Source: Okapia johnstoni (Eukaryota > Chordata > Mammalia > Artiodactyla > Giraffidae). From it: 64,000 nt of DNA. The stretch covers positions 51,496,385-51,560,384 of the forward strand of contig CM044315.1 in assembly GCA_024291935.2 (NCBI GenBank), given 5' to 3'. The position numbers were made by a program, and so were the translations under genes. The notes beneath the pieces are model-generated. The model did no database searches. It was not told where the DNA came from and saw only the letters and a program-made list of their open reading frames with translations. Below are positions 1 through 12,785 of this stretch, in pieces (positions within the stretch are counted from its first letter, which is position 1; each line of letters starts with the position of its first letter).

Positions 1-547
1 TACAAATGGAAGCTTCAAAGCTACAATTTTTGCAATAGGTTTTAAAATCCAATCAACAACTCAATTGAATTTTTCTACACCCCGAGGCACTAGATTTTGC
101 TAAAAATGGTGAAAATGATAATCTCAATACCTAAAATATTAAATGTTATTGAATTTCCTGCTTCCAAAGGAACACTATCTATTAGCCGTTTTGTGACTGT
201 GAGTCAAGGTTATGGGTTGAGGGCAATACAGATGCCTTCAGGGACATGAAGAAAAGGCTGGAATAAGTAAATGATCCAGGATAACAATCCTGCTTTTCTT
301 TCCTAAAGAATCCTGGGGGGAATCCACACAGAAGCAGGAAATATTTCCTCCATTGCACTGTATATCTCTGTAAAAATTACTTCTTTTTACCTTGAGTTGA
401 TAACATGCTCTAAATTAAACTCTACTCTTCCCAGTTCTGAGATTTTCAGAAGTGCAGAATGTCAAATATTATCAAAAACAAAACCTAATTAAAAAAATGA
501 TTTTAGTTATTTTTCTCAACTTCTCAAACTTTAGTGAGAGTAAACAC
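1..547. other. Intergenic, no feature recognised
   Basis: AT-rich sequence with no gene, structured RNA or repeat that I can name. Confidence 0.5.
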
Positions 548-700
548 TACCTGAGAAGCTTTGTGAAAACATAGAAACCAGGGCTCTTTACCCAGAAATT
601 CTGATGCAGTAGATCAGGAGTAGGGCTTAGAATCTAATTTTAATAGGCATCCTAGTGATGCTTACTTGAAGCTTTAAGGAGCACTATTTTAAGATAGATG
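548..700. repeat. MER5-like (hAT-Charlie) fragment
   Basis: Phrases such as CAGAAATTCTGATGCAGTAG resemble the MER5A/B non-autonomous hAT family. It is diverged, and its ends are approximate. Confidence 0.5.
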
Positions 701-880
701 GCTTAAAGTGAGATGCATACTCACCAGGAATTTTCTGAGTCTCTGAATTCCATGTATGGGAAAAGAGGAGAGAAAATTGAGATAAAGAGAAAAAGAAGAT
801 TGTTTCAGATTTTCAGTGGGTTCTATCCTATGGTAATCAGTGAGGCAATATGTGATTTGGCTATACATCTATAGACCCAT

Positions 881-1108
881 GGGCTTCCCAGGTGGTGCTA
901 GTGGTAAAGAACCTGTCTGCCAATGCAGGAGAAATAAGAGAAACAGGTTCAATCCCTGGGTCAGGACAATCCCCTGGAGGAGGTCATGGCAACTCACTCT
1001 AGTATTCTTGCCTGGAGAATCCCACAGATGAAGGAGCCTGGTGGGTTAAGGTCCATAGGGTCGCAAAGAGTCGGACACAACTGAAGCGACTTAGCACGCA
1101 CACATGCA
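881..1108 (+). mobile_element. Bov-tA SINE
   Basis: It opens with the tRNA-like head GGGCTTCCCAGGTGG and ends with the BovB-derived tail (TCGGACACAACTGAAGCGAC). The small open frames on both strands here are SINE sequence, not genes. Confidence 0.9.
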
Positions 1109-1124
1109 TATAGTCCTGTACCGT

Positions 1125-1700
1125 AAAACTGAATCACAAAAGTGGAAACAACCAAGATGCCTTTAACAGGTGAATAAACAAATGTGTATGTACATTCATA
1201 CAATCGAAACTTATTCAGCAATTAAATAAAGGAGCTACCAAGCCAAGAAAAGTCATGGAATAATGTTAAATGAGTATTGCTAATTAAAAGAGCCAGTCAG
1301 ATAAGGCTGTACACTATATGATTCCAACTACATTTTGGGAAAGGCAAAATGATGGAAATGGTAAAAAGATAAGTGGTTGCCAGGAGAGCAGTGAGAAGGG
1401 GAGAGAGGAATAAGTGGAGCACAGGGAATGTTGAGGGCAGCGAAATTATTCTGCATGATATTCTAATGGTAAATATATGCCATTATATATTTGGAAGAAA
1501 CCACAGAACTGTAAAATAGTAATGTAAACTCTGAATTTTAGTTAATAATGTATCAATATCAGTTCATCAATGGTAACAAATGCACCAAACTAATTTAATA
1601 TATTAATAATAGGGGAAACTTCTGGGGAAAGGAAAGAATGAGTATATGGAAACTCTACACTTTCTGCTCAGTAATTCCTGTAAATCTACAACTGCTTTAA
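1125..1700 (+). mobile_element. Old L1 (L1M type) 3' end, sense on plus
   Basis: GTGGAAACAACCAAGATGCC, followed by TTATTCAGCAATTAAATAAA and a 'tggttgccaggagagcag' type stretch, is the diverged 3' end of a mammalian L1. Confidence 0.7.
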
Positions 1701-1811
1701 CAAAAAGGTTTTATTAATTTTTAAAAATTTTTTATTGGACTATAGTTGATTTACTGTGTTGTATTAGTTTCAGCTGTACAGTAAAGTGAATCAATTATAC
1801 ATAAACATATT

Positions 1812-1957
1812 GTTCTTATTCAGTCGCTAAGTCGTGTCCAACTCTTTGTGATCCTATAGACTGCAGCACACCAGTCTTCCCTGTCCTACTCTATCTCTCA
1901 GAGTTTCCTCAAACTCATGTTCATTGAGTCAGTGATGCTATCTAACCATCTGCTCCT
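1812..1957 (-). mobile_element. BovB 3'-end fragment
   Basis: CAGTCGCTAAGTCGTGTCCA through CATTGAGTCAGTGATGC is the reverse complement of the BovB LINE 3' end. Confidence 0.8.
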
Positions 1958-1963
1958 TTTTTG

Positions 1964-2180
1964 GGGGGTACTTCCCAGGTGGCTCAGTGGTAGAGAATCT
2001 GCCTGCCAATGTAAGAGATCCAGGAGATATGGGTTCAATTTCTGGGTTGGGAAGATACACTGGAAGAGAAAATGGCAAGCCACTCTGGTATTCTTGCCTG
2101 GAAAACCCCATGGACAGAGGAGCCTGGCAGGCTACAGTCCATGGGGTCACAAAGAGTTGGACAGAACTGAATATTCATGC
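1964..2180 (+). mobile_element. Bov-tA SINE
   Basis: A full tRNA-like head (CTTCCCAGGTGGCTCAGTGG) and BovB-derived tail (GTCACAAAGAGTTGGACAGA) are present. It inserted next to the BovB fragment at 1812-1957. Confidence 0.88.
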
Positions 2181-2639
2181 ATTATTTTTTAGATTATTTT
2201 CCCATATAAGTCATTGAAGAGTATTGAGAAGAGTCCTTGTGCTATATATTGAGTTCTTATTAGTTATCTATTTTATATATAGTAGTGTGCATAAGTCAAC
2301 CGTAATCTCCCAGTTTATCCCTTCCCCTTTACTCCCTGGTAATCATAAGTTAGCTTTCTACATATGCAACTCTAATTCTTCTGTTTTTGTCTTTTGTTTT
2401 AAATTTTTTTTTTCCCCATGGAGGCCATTACAGAGTTTGAGACAAGATCCCTGTGCTATACAGGAGGTTATTGTTAGTTATCAATTTTATATATAGTAGT
2501 GTATATATGTCAGGCCCAATCTCACAATTTACCCCTAACCCCTTCCCCTAATCCTCTGGTAACCATAAGTTTGTAGAAAAAGTCTATTATTCTTTTTTAA
2601 TTCAGGAAAATATAAAACAATAAATAAACATAAACAAAA

Positions 2640-4745
2640 ACAGTAACTCCTTAGCAAGACCATTTGAATTTTTCCAGGCATGTTTGTTTATAACTCATAA
2701 AGAAAGACTATCTCTAAGGAATACATAATTAACAGTATTTGCTTTTCTTTTACACTTACTTGTATGTATGTGTTTTTTCATTCAAAATGTCAGGGTAGAT
2801 TTATTTAAATACCTTATTTCTTCAACTATTCCTTTTGACTAACATTCATGTTCTACTGAATTGCCTAAGTCTAATGTTAATGCCTTCATCTTTTCAACTG
2901 ATTCATCAGAACAATTCAGCATATACACACATATTCTAATACTTCTGCAATAAACCTATCTACATTCTTTTTGAATTCCTTTATTTTTGGTTATATGATT
3001 TATTCATCCCAACCTACGCTTGTGCATCTGCTATTTTTATATTATACTAGCTTCTTCATAAATATTTTAAAGGATGCTTTCAAGATGAAAAACACAAATT
3101 TGACCTTGACACTTCTTCTATGTTTATGATTCCAACAGAGAAATTATAAAGAACATGTACCTCATGAAATAAAACCGGTGCACTTAAAACAATTTTTATC
3201 ATATTTAGGACTATGAATTCACTTACACTTAAACCTAGATGATTCTTCCCATTGTTTATATGAGTTCCTGTTAAGATGTGCCCAAGTTTTAAAAGTTTAA
3301 ATTTTTGATGTGCTGCATCTGGTTGACAAGCAATTAAAAGAATCATAACTTTAAAAATAATAAATATTACTGTTTTACAATTATAGTTCAGTTAATAACT
3401 ACTTATTATCTTTGGGCAAATACCATTTACATGTCTGAGGTTCCTCATTTAAAGACAAAGGGAAAAAAGGTGGACAAAGGAAAAAAATGGTTTTGCTTAA
3501 CTGAAGTTTTTCTTTACCATTTATCCACTTGTGTCTGTGCCTCAAAGTGAAAACTAATTTGATGTAGGTAAGATAAATTACTTAAAGCTTCAAACAATGG
3601 ATCTATGTAACGTGGTTGTTAAAGAGCCTGCTAAGTGATTACATATGACCAGTTCTTTGCTTAGACCCTCCAAGCAGAAACAATCTCAGTAAGTAGTCTG
3701 TCCAAGCATAGTTATCATTATTTTTGTTACATGCCCTATACTATATCTTCTTAGTGGTAGAATAGTGATCATGGTTACCACGCCATACAGTTTCATGCCA
3801 TCTTCCTTTCAATTCAATATCATGTCAGTGTTAGAAATAGCATCATTCTTTGGCATGTACACAAAGTTCCTGATCTCCCTTCTGTTTACATTGTCCACCT
3901 TGGCATTCCACCAATCAGAACTGACATTGACTCAACTGTAAAATGTATTCTATCCATGTTATGTTATAGTAGAAGAACTAAGCTGGCTCCCTTCACAGTT
4001 GAAATTTTACAACATATAATCTTGAATATAAATTAAAAGCAGTGTTATGGTTAAATTGGTGTAAAGTTGTTGGGGGTACAAAAAAGTCAATTTTTACCCA
4101 CAGCTAGATTAACAGATCAATACTTTAGGTTGGGTGAATCAATAGAAAGTCAGTTTATAGGTCTACACAGTATCTGATTTCTTCTTGCAGGGACTATTGT
4201 CTCTGAAGCCAATTATGAGGGGACCTATTATAACAAGTATGTTTTAGTATATCCTTAATACCAGGCAGACTTTTGATAGTAAACCCAAGTTCAGTGCTTC
4301 CAATTTTATAGTCAATATATATCCTAATATACTTATACCTAATTTTACTGGCATTCAAATAACATATCCTTCCCATCCAGAGTTTAATAATCTAAGTATA
4401 AATTAAAAAATTATGTTTTCAATTAGACTTTGTGAATAAGTTATATACATTTTCTTCATAATTTTATGTCTTTTCTTTAATTTGGATTATCCAGAGTAGA
4501 CTGTAATTGTGAACTTCAAGACAATTTATTTTCTATTAAATCTGGACATGTACTAATTCACAAAATCATCTTAAGATCAGGGCAGCATCCTTTAATGTTA
4601 TTAAAGTTGGTTATTGTAACTTTTCAGTGGTCAAATATATTTATATTTGACAAGTATGTACTATAACTATATATGTGTATCCATACAGATTATATATACA
4701 TACATATGCATAAATTACATACATATGTAACATATGTATATGAGA
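2640..4745. other. Intergenic, nothing firm recognised
   Basis: AT-rich, apparently unique DNA. Around 3405-3445 a short stretch is weakly MIR-like. No coding potential beyond short random frames. Confidence 0.45.
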
Positions 4746-4749
4746 GAGT

Positions 4750-5019
4750 GAGTGAGTGCTCAGTCACTCAGTCATGTCTGACTCTTTGGGGCCCCATGAA
4801 CTGTAGCTCAACAAGTTCCTCTGTCCATGGGCTTGTATGAGTGAAAGTCGCTCAGTCGTGTCCAGCTCTTTGCAACCCCACGGACTGTCGATTATCCTGA
4901 CAAGAATATTGGAGTGGGTTGTTGTTTCCTCCTACAGGGGATCTTCCCAACCCAGGGATCAAACCTGCTCTCCTGCATTGGCAGGCAAATTCTTTGCCAC
5001 TGAGCCACCTGGAAAGCCC
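4750..5019 (-). mobile_element. Bov-tA/BovA composite SINE
   Basis: Read in reverse it has the tRNA-like head (complement at 5000-5019), the BovA body, and a second partial BovA tail at 4755-4830, giving a partly dimeric 3' end. Confidence 0.85.
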
Positions 5020-5124
5020 CAATATATGTATGTACTTTTCACAAAAACAATAATATAACAAACTGACATTGTGAAGTCCTACCCTGAATAAAGCCTATAT
5101 GAAGGCAACATCTACTTCTATTAT

Positions 5125-5250
5125 AGCACTTATTACAGATGATAGAACTAATGCCTTCATCTCTTCTGTTAGGCTGTGAGCAGCTTAAGAGCAGAAATTA
5201 TGTCTTACTCACTTTTGCATTCCCAACAGCCTAGCATAGAGCCAGACAGA
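5125..5250. repeat. L2/MIR-type ancient repeat
   Basis: GGCTGTGAGCAGCTTAAGAG followed by AACAGCCTAGCATAGAGCCA resembles the conserved 'tgtgagctccttgagggcag' segment of old LINE2/MIR sequence. Confidence 0.55.
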
Positions 5251-5909
5251 TACAGATATAAATTTAATTGTTTTGGTTTGAATTGAATTGAACTAAACTG
5301 AACCAAACTATATTAGATTGAAACAATTAAATTGAGTAGACTCAATCTCTTCAGTAAGGGAAATATTGTTTGGGTCTAAAACAGAGGTAAAGTGAGTAGA
5401 GATGAAACCATCACCAATTCTGTAGACAAAATATGGCAGCATTTTGAAATTCCATGCAAAGATAAATAATTCTAGTCTATGTTTTCTCACCTTTTCTTTA
5501 AAATTTTGTCTATATCTTAAAAAGTTTTTGCATTACTTGGAGTTGTTAACATTAACCATTTTTACAAGATATATGATGCTCTAGCAATAGTTTACAAATC
5601 AGATTTCATGGAGAGTTTCTAAACCCTACAATTACCAGGACCTGATCAACTAAATCAGAATCCACTGGGATCATGCCCTTGAATTAGGGGAAAAAAAAAA
5701 CCTTCCAAAGTGATTACTACACTGTTTGTCCATAAAATAAGTATACACTAGGGTCCCTGTCTGCTGCATATATATGTATGAATATAACCTAATTTTATAT
5801 TCAAAAGTATCACTTACCCTACAAAGTAGTTTTTGATGTACATTAATGAATGGTGCAAAAAAATCTCCATGCTAAATAAATTAAAAAGAGGAAAGGGTTA
5901 CATCAGACT

Positions 5910-6380
5910 GGTTCAGTTCAGTTCAGTCGCTCAGCCGTGTCCGACTGTTTGCAACCCCATGAACCGCAGCACACCAGGCCTCCCTGTCCATCACCAACTG
6001 CCGGAGTCTACCCAAACCCATGTTCATTGAGTCGATGGTGCCATCCAACCATCTCATCCTCTCTCGTCCCCTTCTCTTCCTGCCCTCAATCTTTTTTAGC
6101 ATCAGGGTCTTTTCAAATGAGTTAGCTCTTCACATCAGGTGGCCAAAGTATTGGAGTTTCAGCTTCAACATCAGTCCTTCCAATGAATATTCAGGACTGA
6201 TCTCCTTTGGGATGGACTGGTTGGATCTCCTTGCAGTCTAAGGGAGTCTCAAGAGTCTTCTCCAACACCACAGTTCAAAAGCATCAATTCTTCGGTGCTC
6301 AGCTTTCTTTATAGTCCAACTCTCACATTTGTACATGACTACTGGAAAAACCATAGCTTTGACTAGATGGACCTTACAGA
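5910..6380 (-). mobile_element. BovB 3' fragment
   Basis: It begins with the reverse complement of the BovB tail (TTCAGTTCAGTTCAGTCGCT) and runs through the C-terminal RT region, lacking the 5' part. The open frames on the plus strand here are antisense BovB. Confidence 0.9.
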
Positions 6381-6583
6381 AGGATTTCTGAACATAGCAT
6401 GACTTAAACAGGTCTTGCTTCTTCTGGAGTTTTTAAAATCTTGGAACAGAAATAACTATTTAAGCTTGAGTACATGATAAATTGAGAACTTGGACACAAT
6501 TTAAATCATTGTATCAAGAGACAATTCAGATAAATGTTATTAAAACATCTACTATTGTTCTACAGAGTAAAACAAATTAAAAC

Positions 6584-6811
6584 TGATGGGATCAAAGTGG
6601 GGCTTCCCTGGTGGCTTAGGCAGTAAAGAATCTGCCTGCAGTGTTGGAGATCCAGGTCCAATTCCTGGGTGGGAAAGAGACCACCCACTCCAGTCTTCTT
6701 GCCTGGAGAATCCAATGAACAGAGGAGCCTGTTTGGCTACAATTCATGCAGTTGCAAAGAGTTGGACATGACAGCGACTAAGCATGCAGGCATGCATGAT
6801 GGGATCAAAGT
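6584..6811 (+). mobile_element. Bov-tA SINE with 15-bp target-site duplication
   Basis: The duplication TGATGGGATCAAAGT is perfect at 6584-6598 and 6797-6811. The SINE body is 6599-6796 with the tRNA-like head GGCTTCCCTGGTGGCTTAGG. The perfect duplication suggests a fairly recent insertion. Confidence 0.95.
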
Positions 6812-6994
6812 AATTTAAACTTAATTTTGATTTTTTTTGAGACTAACAATGGATGAGATTAAGTTAGGAAAAGTCATAATTACCAAATAATAGAGAAAGT
6901 ACATAAAGTGGTAGCAATGGTGGAAAACAGGAACAGGAAAGACAATAAGAGTTTCAAAAGGAAAAGAGTCAAATCAAGAGATCTTAGACGAGGT

Positions 6995-7112
6995 TCAAGA
7001 GGGAGGGGACATTCATATACTGTGATTGATTCATGCTGATACATAGCAGAAACCAACACAATATTGTAAAGCAATTATCCTCCAATTAAAAATAATTATT
7101 TTTAAAAGGAGA
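6995..7112 (+). mobile_element. Ruminant L1 3'-end fragment
   Basis: ACACAATATTGTAAAGCAAT followed by TATCCTCCAATTAAAAATAA is the ruminant L1 3' end with its A-rich tail, closely related to the copy at 32825-33388. Confidence 0.75.
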
Positions 7113-8120
7113 GAGCTTAGAAAAGCTAAGACAACCTTAACTGTCAGAGGAGAGAAGCACCTGGGCAGAAGCATAAGCCAGTTTGTCTATCAATGAGAGG
7201 ACTATACAAACTATATTTGAATTCATGGTACATTATGGCAAGAAATACTGAGGAAGTTGAGTGGTTTAAACATTGGCATCATTTCTTAAAAAGGATAATA
7301 AAATTTTGCTTGTTGCAAGTCTCTTGAGATTACATTTGAAATGTAGTATTCAATATCTACTCATGATCATGAAAGAAAGAACAATCAAACAAAGAAAAGT
7401 TTTCTTGGAAATGCAGAAATGGGTTATGAAATATATTACTGGCTCAGGAGAGTAACTGTACATATTATCTAAATGCTCCTTTAACAATTCCATTAAATTT
7501 CCCTAGACATCATAATTGAATGGGCTCTACATTTTTACCCATTTAGAAGGTGTTTTGTTTTAAATTTAAATTTTCAAAAGGCTTTCCAGTAAATTTTATC
7601 AAACCATTTCAGACTTACTCTGCTCAGTGGCCTTTGGTGTTCAGATATCTTAACTTACGACTTAATGCAGATCACAGGGAGTTAGTGGTAGCATTAGGAA
7701 CCAATCTAAAGCACTGTTCAATTTTTATACTTTGCCCTATGCTGAGTTTTACGCTTAACTAGAAAATTACATTCTGTTTTTACTCACTAGAAAACTTCGA
7801 AGATGGTTTCACTGCTTTCACTAACATCTGATTATGGACTATAAAATATGCATTTATGTAAGTATTTTGGTTATGGTTGATTCTATTTTTCTACTGTGTA
7901 GCTTTCTACTATGTATCTAACTACAGAAACATAATCTTTTTGCTCTTTAAATCAAATTGATAAAATACCATCATATGTGGTATCATTTCTATATTAATAA
8001 AAAAGCCACCTGCATACTGAATTTTTAATTCAGCAAAGATGATGATAACATCTTATAAAGACAAAAGGTATCTATCTGTGTCTAAACAAAAATATTCTCC
8101 AGAAATATGTGTTTACAGAG
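7113..8120. other. Intergenic, no feature recognised
   Basis: AT-rich sequence with short random open frames only. None resembles a known protein. Confidence 0.5.
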
Positions 8121-8865
8121 AATACAGGATTAAGGTGAAAGAGGAGAGTGAAAAAGTTGGCTTAAAACTCAACATTCAGAAAACGAAGATCATGGCATCT
8201 GGTCCTATTACTTCATGGCAAATAGATGGAGAAACAGTGGAAAAAGTGACAGACTTTATTTTTTTAGGCTCCAAAATCACTGCAGATGGTGACTGCAGCC
8301 ATGAAATTAAAAGACGTTTGTTCCTTGGAAGAAAAGTTATGACAAACCTAGACAGCATATTAAAAAGCAGAGATATTACTTTGCCAACAAAGCTCCATCT
8401 AGTCAAAGCCATGGTTTTTCCCGTAGTCATGTACAGATGTGAGAGTTGGACTATAAAGAAAGCCGAGTGCCAAAGAATTGATGCTTTTGAACTGTGGTGT
8501 TGGAGAAGACTCTTGAGAGTCCCTTGGACTGCAAGGAGATCCAACCAGTCAATCCTAAAGGAAATCAGTCCTGAATATTCATTGGAAGGACTGATGCTGA
8601 AGCTGAAACTCCAATACTTTGGCAACCTGATGCGAAGAACTGACTCATTTGAAAAGACCCTGATACTGGGAAAGATTGAAGGTGGGAGGAGAAGGGGATG
8701 ACAGAGGATGAGATGGTTGGATGGCATCATCAACTCAATGGACATAGTCTGGGTAGGCTCTGGGAGTTGGTGATGGACAGGGAGGCCTGGCATGCTGCAG
8801 TCCATGGGGTCGCAAAGAGTTGGACATGACTGAGCGACTGAACTGAACTGAAAATACAGGATTAA
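8121..8865 (+). mobile_element. 5'-truncated BovB LINE with perfect 13-bp target duplication
   Basis: The duplication AATACAGGATTAA lies at 8121-8133 and 8853-8865. The insert, 8134-8852, is the BovB 3' end and still has an open frame through the C-terminal RT region (KTKIMASGPITSWQIDGE, then GCxCSHEIKRR-type sequence). It stops just after the GGRRRG motif at 8699. It ends with the typical repeated CTGAA. It lacks the catalytic RT core, so it is a dead 5'-truncated copy. The frame appears to run on upstream to 8039, but that part is flanking DNA. Confidence 0.95.
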
Positions 8866-9388
8866 ACACTAAAAGTATTGCAATCAATCAACTTTTTTTT
8901 TTCAAGTTCAAAGCAAACACATTCTGTGAAATATTATGCTATGTTAATGTGCTTGTGAACTTTTCTTTCCCCAAGTTTTTTCTTTTCTGTGTCATTTCTA
9001 CACAGTTCAACATGCAGTACTATCACATGAATCACCACTTTCCATTATCATTTCACTAGGAAGTGATCTGTAGGGATACCCTGGATATTTTTTAAACTTC
9101 TCCTCTCTTTACTGTTCAACATAATCTCATGTCAATTTTGTCATTTGGTAGTCAAATACTGGGATGATTACCCTCACCCATCATACACACTACTACTTAC
9201 TACTATTTCTACCACCTCTGCTACCACTATATCACTTCCTTTCATTTTTGGTCAGCATTTTAATTTCTAAGAAGGTACCTGAACACTTTTATAAATGAGT
9301 ATAAGTTAACCTAAAGAGTAGATATTTTCTCAAGCCAATCTTACTCTCACATACTACACTTCAGGCTGGGTCTCTTTTAGACCCTCCT
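8866..9388. other. Intergenic, no gene seen
   Basis: Pyrimidine-rich simple-sequence-like stretch with repeated TAC/ACC units near 9185-9235; otherwise unremarkable. Confidence 0.45.
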
Positions 9389-9435
9389 ATGACCGACTGA
9401 AGTGACTTAGCAGCGGCAGCAGCAGCAGCATGACC
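9389..9435 (+). mobile_element. 35-bp BovA2 tail fragment
   Basis: GACTTAGCAGCGGCAGCAGC is the terminal microsatellite-bearing tail of a BovA2 SINE, cut to about 35 bp and flanked by ATGACC on both sides (9389, 9430). Confidence 0.65.
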
Positions 9436-9647
9436 AGGCACTCCCTCCTCCCAATCTTCACAAACACTGCTCCCACTGCTAAAATACATTCCCACACTCA
9501 TTCTCTCTCCTCCTACACTCCAAAAACAATCAAAGAAATATAAATAGGCCAATCTTACTCATCTCTCAAGGTCTCAGTATAAATGTCATATGTCCTGAGA
9601 GGCTTTTCTTAATCACATAGTCCCTTAAGCTGGATGACATCCTGTAG

Positions 9648-9747
9648 GTTGCTTGCTGCTAAGTCGCTTCAGTTGTGTCCGACTCTGTGCGACCACATAG
9701 ATGGCAGCCCACCATGCTCCCCCATCCCTGGGATTCTCCAGTTGCTT
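9648..9747 (-). mobile_element. 5'-truncated BovA SINE
   Basis: The reverse complement of the BovA2 tail (GCTGCTAAGTCGCTTCAGTT) lies between short direct repeats GTTGCTT at 9648-9654 and 9741-9747. Confidence 0.8.
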
Positions 9748-9770
9748 ATTGTAGCTCTGTTCATAAATTT

Positions 9771-9988
9771 CAGACTTCCTTGGTGGCTCAGATGGTAAAG
9801 CGTCTGCCTACAATGCAGGAGACCTAGGTTCAATCCCTGGGTTGGGAAGATCCCCTGGAGAAGGAAATGGCAACCCACTCCAGTATTCTTACCTGGAAAA
9901 TCCAGTGGATGGAGGAGCCTGGCAGGCTACAGTCTATGGGGTCGCAAAAAGTCAGACATGACTGAGTGACTTCACTTTCACTTTCACT
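9771..9988 (+). mobile_element. Bov-tA SINE
   Basis: The head is ACTTCCTTGGTGGCTCAGAT and the tail ends in TGAGTGACTTCACTTTCACT. It lies 25 bp from the BovA fragment. Confidence 0.9.
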
Positions 9989-9989
9989 C

Positions 9990-12290
9990 ATTAGTTACTG
10001 TAATGGATTCCTTTTTCCACCTGTTTTATCATTTGCTAAACTGGAAAATCCTCAGAGTGTCTAGCAAAGGCGCTGACACATAGTTAACATTCAATATACG
10101 TTTGATACTTTGAAGTCAAAGAGGGCCTAACAGTGGCCTATATTATTTATCTGTTTGAAACTATAATCTTATTTTTGAAGGAACTGTGTAGATTCATTTC
10201 CTACTTTAAAGCACATACATTGAACACACTTTTGTTTGCTTATGCATCCTCTGACTTCCTCTGTGAAGAGTTAAGGTAGTTTATCATCTCTAACATATCA
10301 TCTCATAAGAGACACTATGCTAGGTGCTGGGCTGTTTGCCTCAATATATGGTTTCCTTAACATGGCCTAAAAAGGGATGAGATTCTAGATGTTTACCTTA
10401 TCTCACTTTTTCCTTTTCATACTTTCCTAAATTTAGCATTTCCATGATCGTTATATTCCATGACCATGATATTCATTATAAAAAATATAACATCTACTGG
10501 TGCCATCCCCTCCACTTATATACCATGCCCTCTAATATTAAGAACATAACATCAGTAGGAAAATGTTAAAAAATAAGTCAGTAAATGAAAATGATAATGT
10601 ATGTTTCACTGAATGATAACAGATGACTGATTTCTAAATTCTAAATAAAATATAAAAGCAATAAAGACAAATACCTGAGGAAATAAAAATAATAGCAGAG
10701 TATATAAAAACCATTTTAGAGCAAAGTTTGAACCCAGAAATGGAAATGGAAAATGGAATTGTTTTTGCCTTGAGGAATTAGCCAAAACTACACATTTGGT
10801 TTCAATCAGAGGGTGGTCCAGTGTTCCCACATGTTAGAAATTCTTAGATGGGATCATTGATAGATTAAGCAGGAACTCCCCCCTCATCTGCCAAATATGC
10901 CTTCAGATTAAAAATCAACTAGAAGTAATATCTGTCATACTATACTCCAGACCAAAATAATTGTGGAAAAGGCTGCTTTGGCATTGAGCAAAACAGGGGA
11001 AATGAAAAAGAAAGTAAAATAATATCCCTGAGAAATTCTGGCCCTAAATATGCTCAATATGGATTTCTCCTGTGGATATGCAGAGCTGCGTGGGTTAGAG
11101 AACCTCAGCTAAACATACTTTAAGATTGTAATACCTCTCCAGTCTCCTGATAGAAGCAAATGCAAAGCCCTGGTGGGGAGGGTCCATTCATCTTAGGCCA
11201 TGGGGAACTTCTACAGATACTTTAACAAGGACAGTGAGCCACAGTTAATGCTAATCAGACATAAAAGAAAGCATGGTGATATGAACTGAAAAACTAGAAT
11301 TAGAAGCTAGTGGAATTATCAAATACAGTCTATAAAACAACTGTGCTTGCTACCACATTTAAAGGAAAAAAACAAGAGTAAGCATGAGACATGACAGCAA
11401 TAAACATATCTCTAGAGAATAGGAAGCTCTAAAAGGAAAAAGCAGACTTCAGTGAAAGGAAACCCATGAATTAAAAAATGTTTAAGAATCAGAAATTTTT
11501 CATTTCATTTTTTCAAAATATTTTTAAGAAACCAACTAAATTTTGTTTTCGGTTTACATTCATATATGGAATTTCATATTGAAAAGAAAAAAAATACACC
11601 CTCCAAAAATATTGATCAATTTAATAAAAAATGGTTAACAATTTTATTAAGTGTTATATGTTTGAAATTTTAGAGCCCTTAGCACATTATTTTTAAAAAA
11701 TCTTGGCAAAGTTTAACTTTCTTCTTTACCTAATGCTAGCCATTATTGCTGAAACTTCTTTATTTCAGATTCCTGATATTTCAAAGACCACTGGGAAGTT
11801 ACTGTATTTATTTTGCTTTTTTAATTCTTTAACACACATGGACTCAAAGCTCACCCTAAAGTATGATAAGTACTGGACACCTATTATTCCTTGATTCCTT
11901 ACTGAAATAAACTTATTAGGAGTCCCTGCTATGATGATGGTGTATTTTGTGTATTTCTTTGAATAAATAATATACAGGAATCATTTAAATGCATATTCAG
12001 TGGGAAGCCATCTGGCTCCATGTGAATTTATGAATATTTTAGCTTGCTCAGCGAGTCAAAAGTAAAATCTGGCTCTTGGGATTATCATGTAGATTTGTGA
12101 CATATATCATCAAAGTTTGCTTCTATAAATCAATGATTGACATATCTACTAAAGCATGGTTTCTTCTTTTCATCATTGACTGAGTCTACTTAAACTATGT
12201 GTAATATGGAATGCTTAGTTTGGAAGTCGTGGCAATTCAACTTGAATCAGAACATGCAATGTTTTATTAAAATAGTTGCATATAAAAAGA
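9990..12290. other. Intergenic, largely unique
   Basis: No gene is visible. Near 10030-10120 a short stretch looks like an old L2/MIR remnant. The remainder is AT-rich with short chance frames. Confidence 0.45.
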
Positions 12291-12294
12291 GAAT

Positions 12295-12785
12295 CTTGGA
12301 TTGGGTTGCACTTTATAGGTTACTGTTGTGGACACTGTGATGTGGTCCCCACATTTTTCTTCTATGAAGGGCTTATTACTTCAGTTACTTCAGCTACTGG
12401 GAGTGCTGTCAATAGATATATTTCAGCTGTCAACCCCATTCAAAGATTGCCTCAGCCATAGAGAACTATCTTGCCCAAAACGCTCCTTCCCAAGATAGCC
12501 ATATCCAGTGACAGTTGATGAGTGCTATAAGTTGTGGCCACTCAGGTCCAACTCAGGATAGCACTAAAGTGCCATTCTGGCGCCAGAACTCCTCCTGGGA
12601 TAAGCCAAACAAGACTGTCATTGGGCCTACATCACAGCTTGACCTCTCCCTTCTGCTCAGTCCTGCTTCTGTTGCATTACTTGAGCAATTATTAGTCTCA
12701 AAAGCATTTCTTAAGAAATGCACTGCACTGTAGAGTCCATCTCAGATGCTGCTCTCCAGAACACTCAACCAGCAGCCATTATCTA
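12295..12785. repeat. GC-richer block, possible old LTR or retro-element, unassigned
   Basis: This 490-bp block is noticeably less AT-rich than its flanks (CTGGCGCCAGAACTCCTCCT near 12580). It has no convincing coding frame. Composition and size suggest an ancient LTR, but I cannot name the family. Confidence 0.3.

Larger units (their letters stand above)
1728..2580 (-). mobile_element. Ruminant L1-type 3' UTR sequence, antisense, two partial copies, interrupted by SINEs
   Basis: TATAGTTGATTTACTGTGTT and the repeated 'ttgtgctatata..gttattgttagttatc' stretch (about 2245 and 2450) match the artiodactyl L1 3' UTR read antisense. Insertions at 1812-2180 split the first copy. Similar pieces lie at 47470-48360 and 63825-64000. 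Confidence 0.65.

Noticed and set aside
881..960. tRNA-like heads of the SINEs as tRNA genes
   Set aside because: Bov-tA heads derive from a tRNA but are diverged, lack an intact cloverleaf and are followed by BovB-derived tails.
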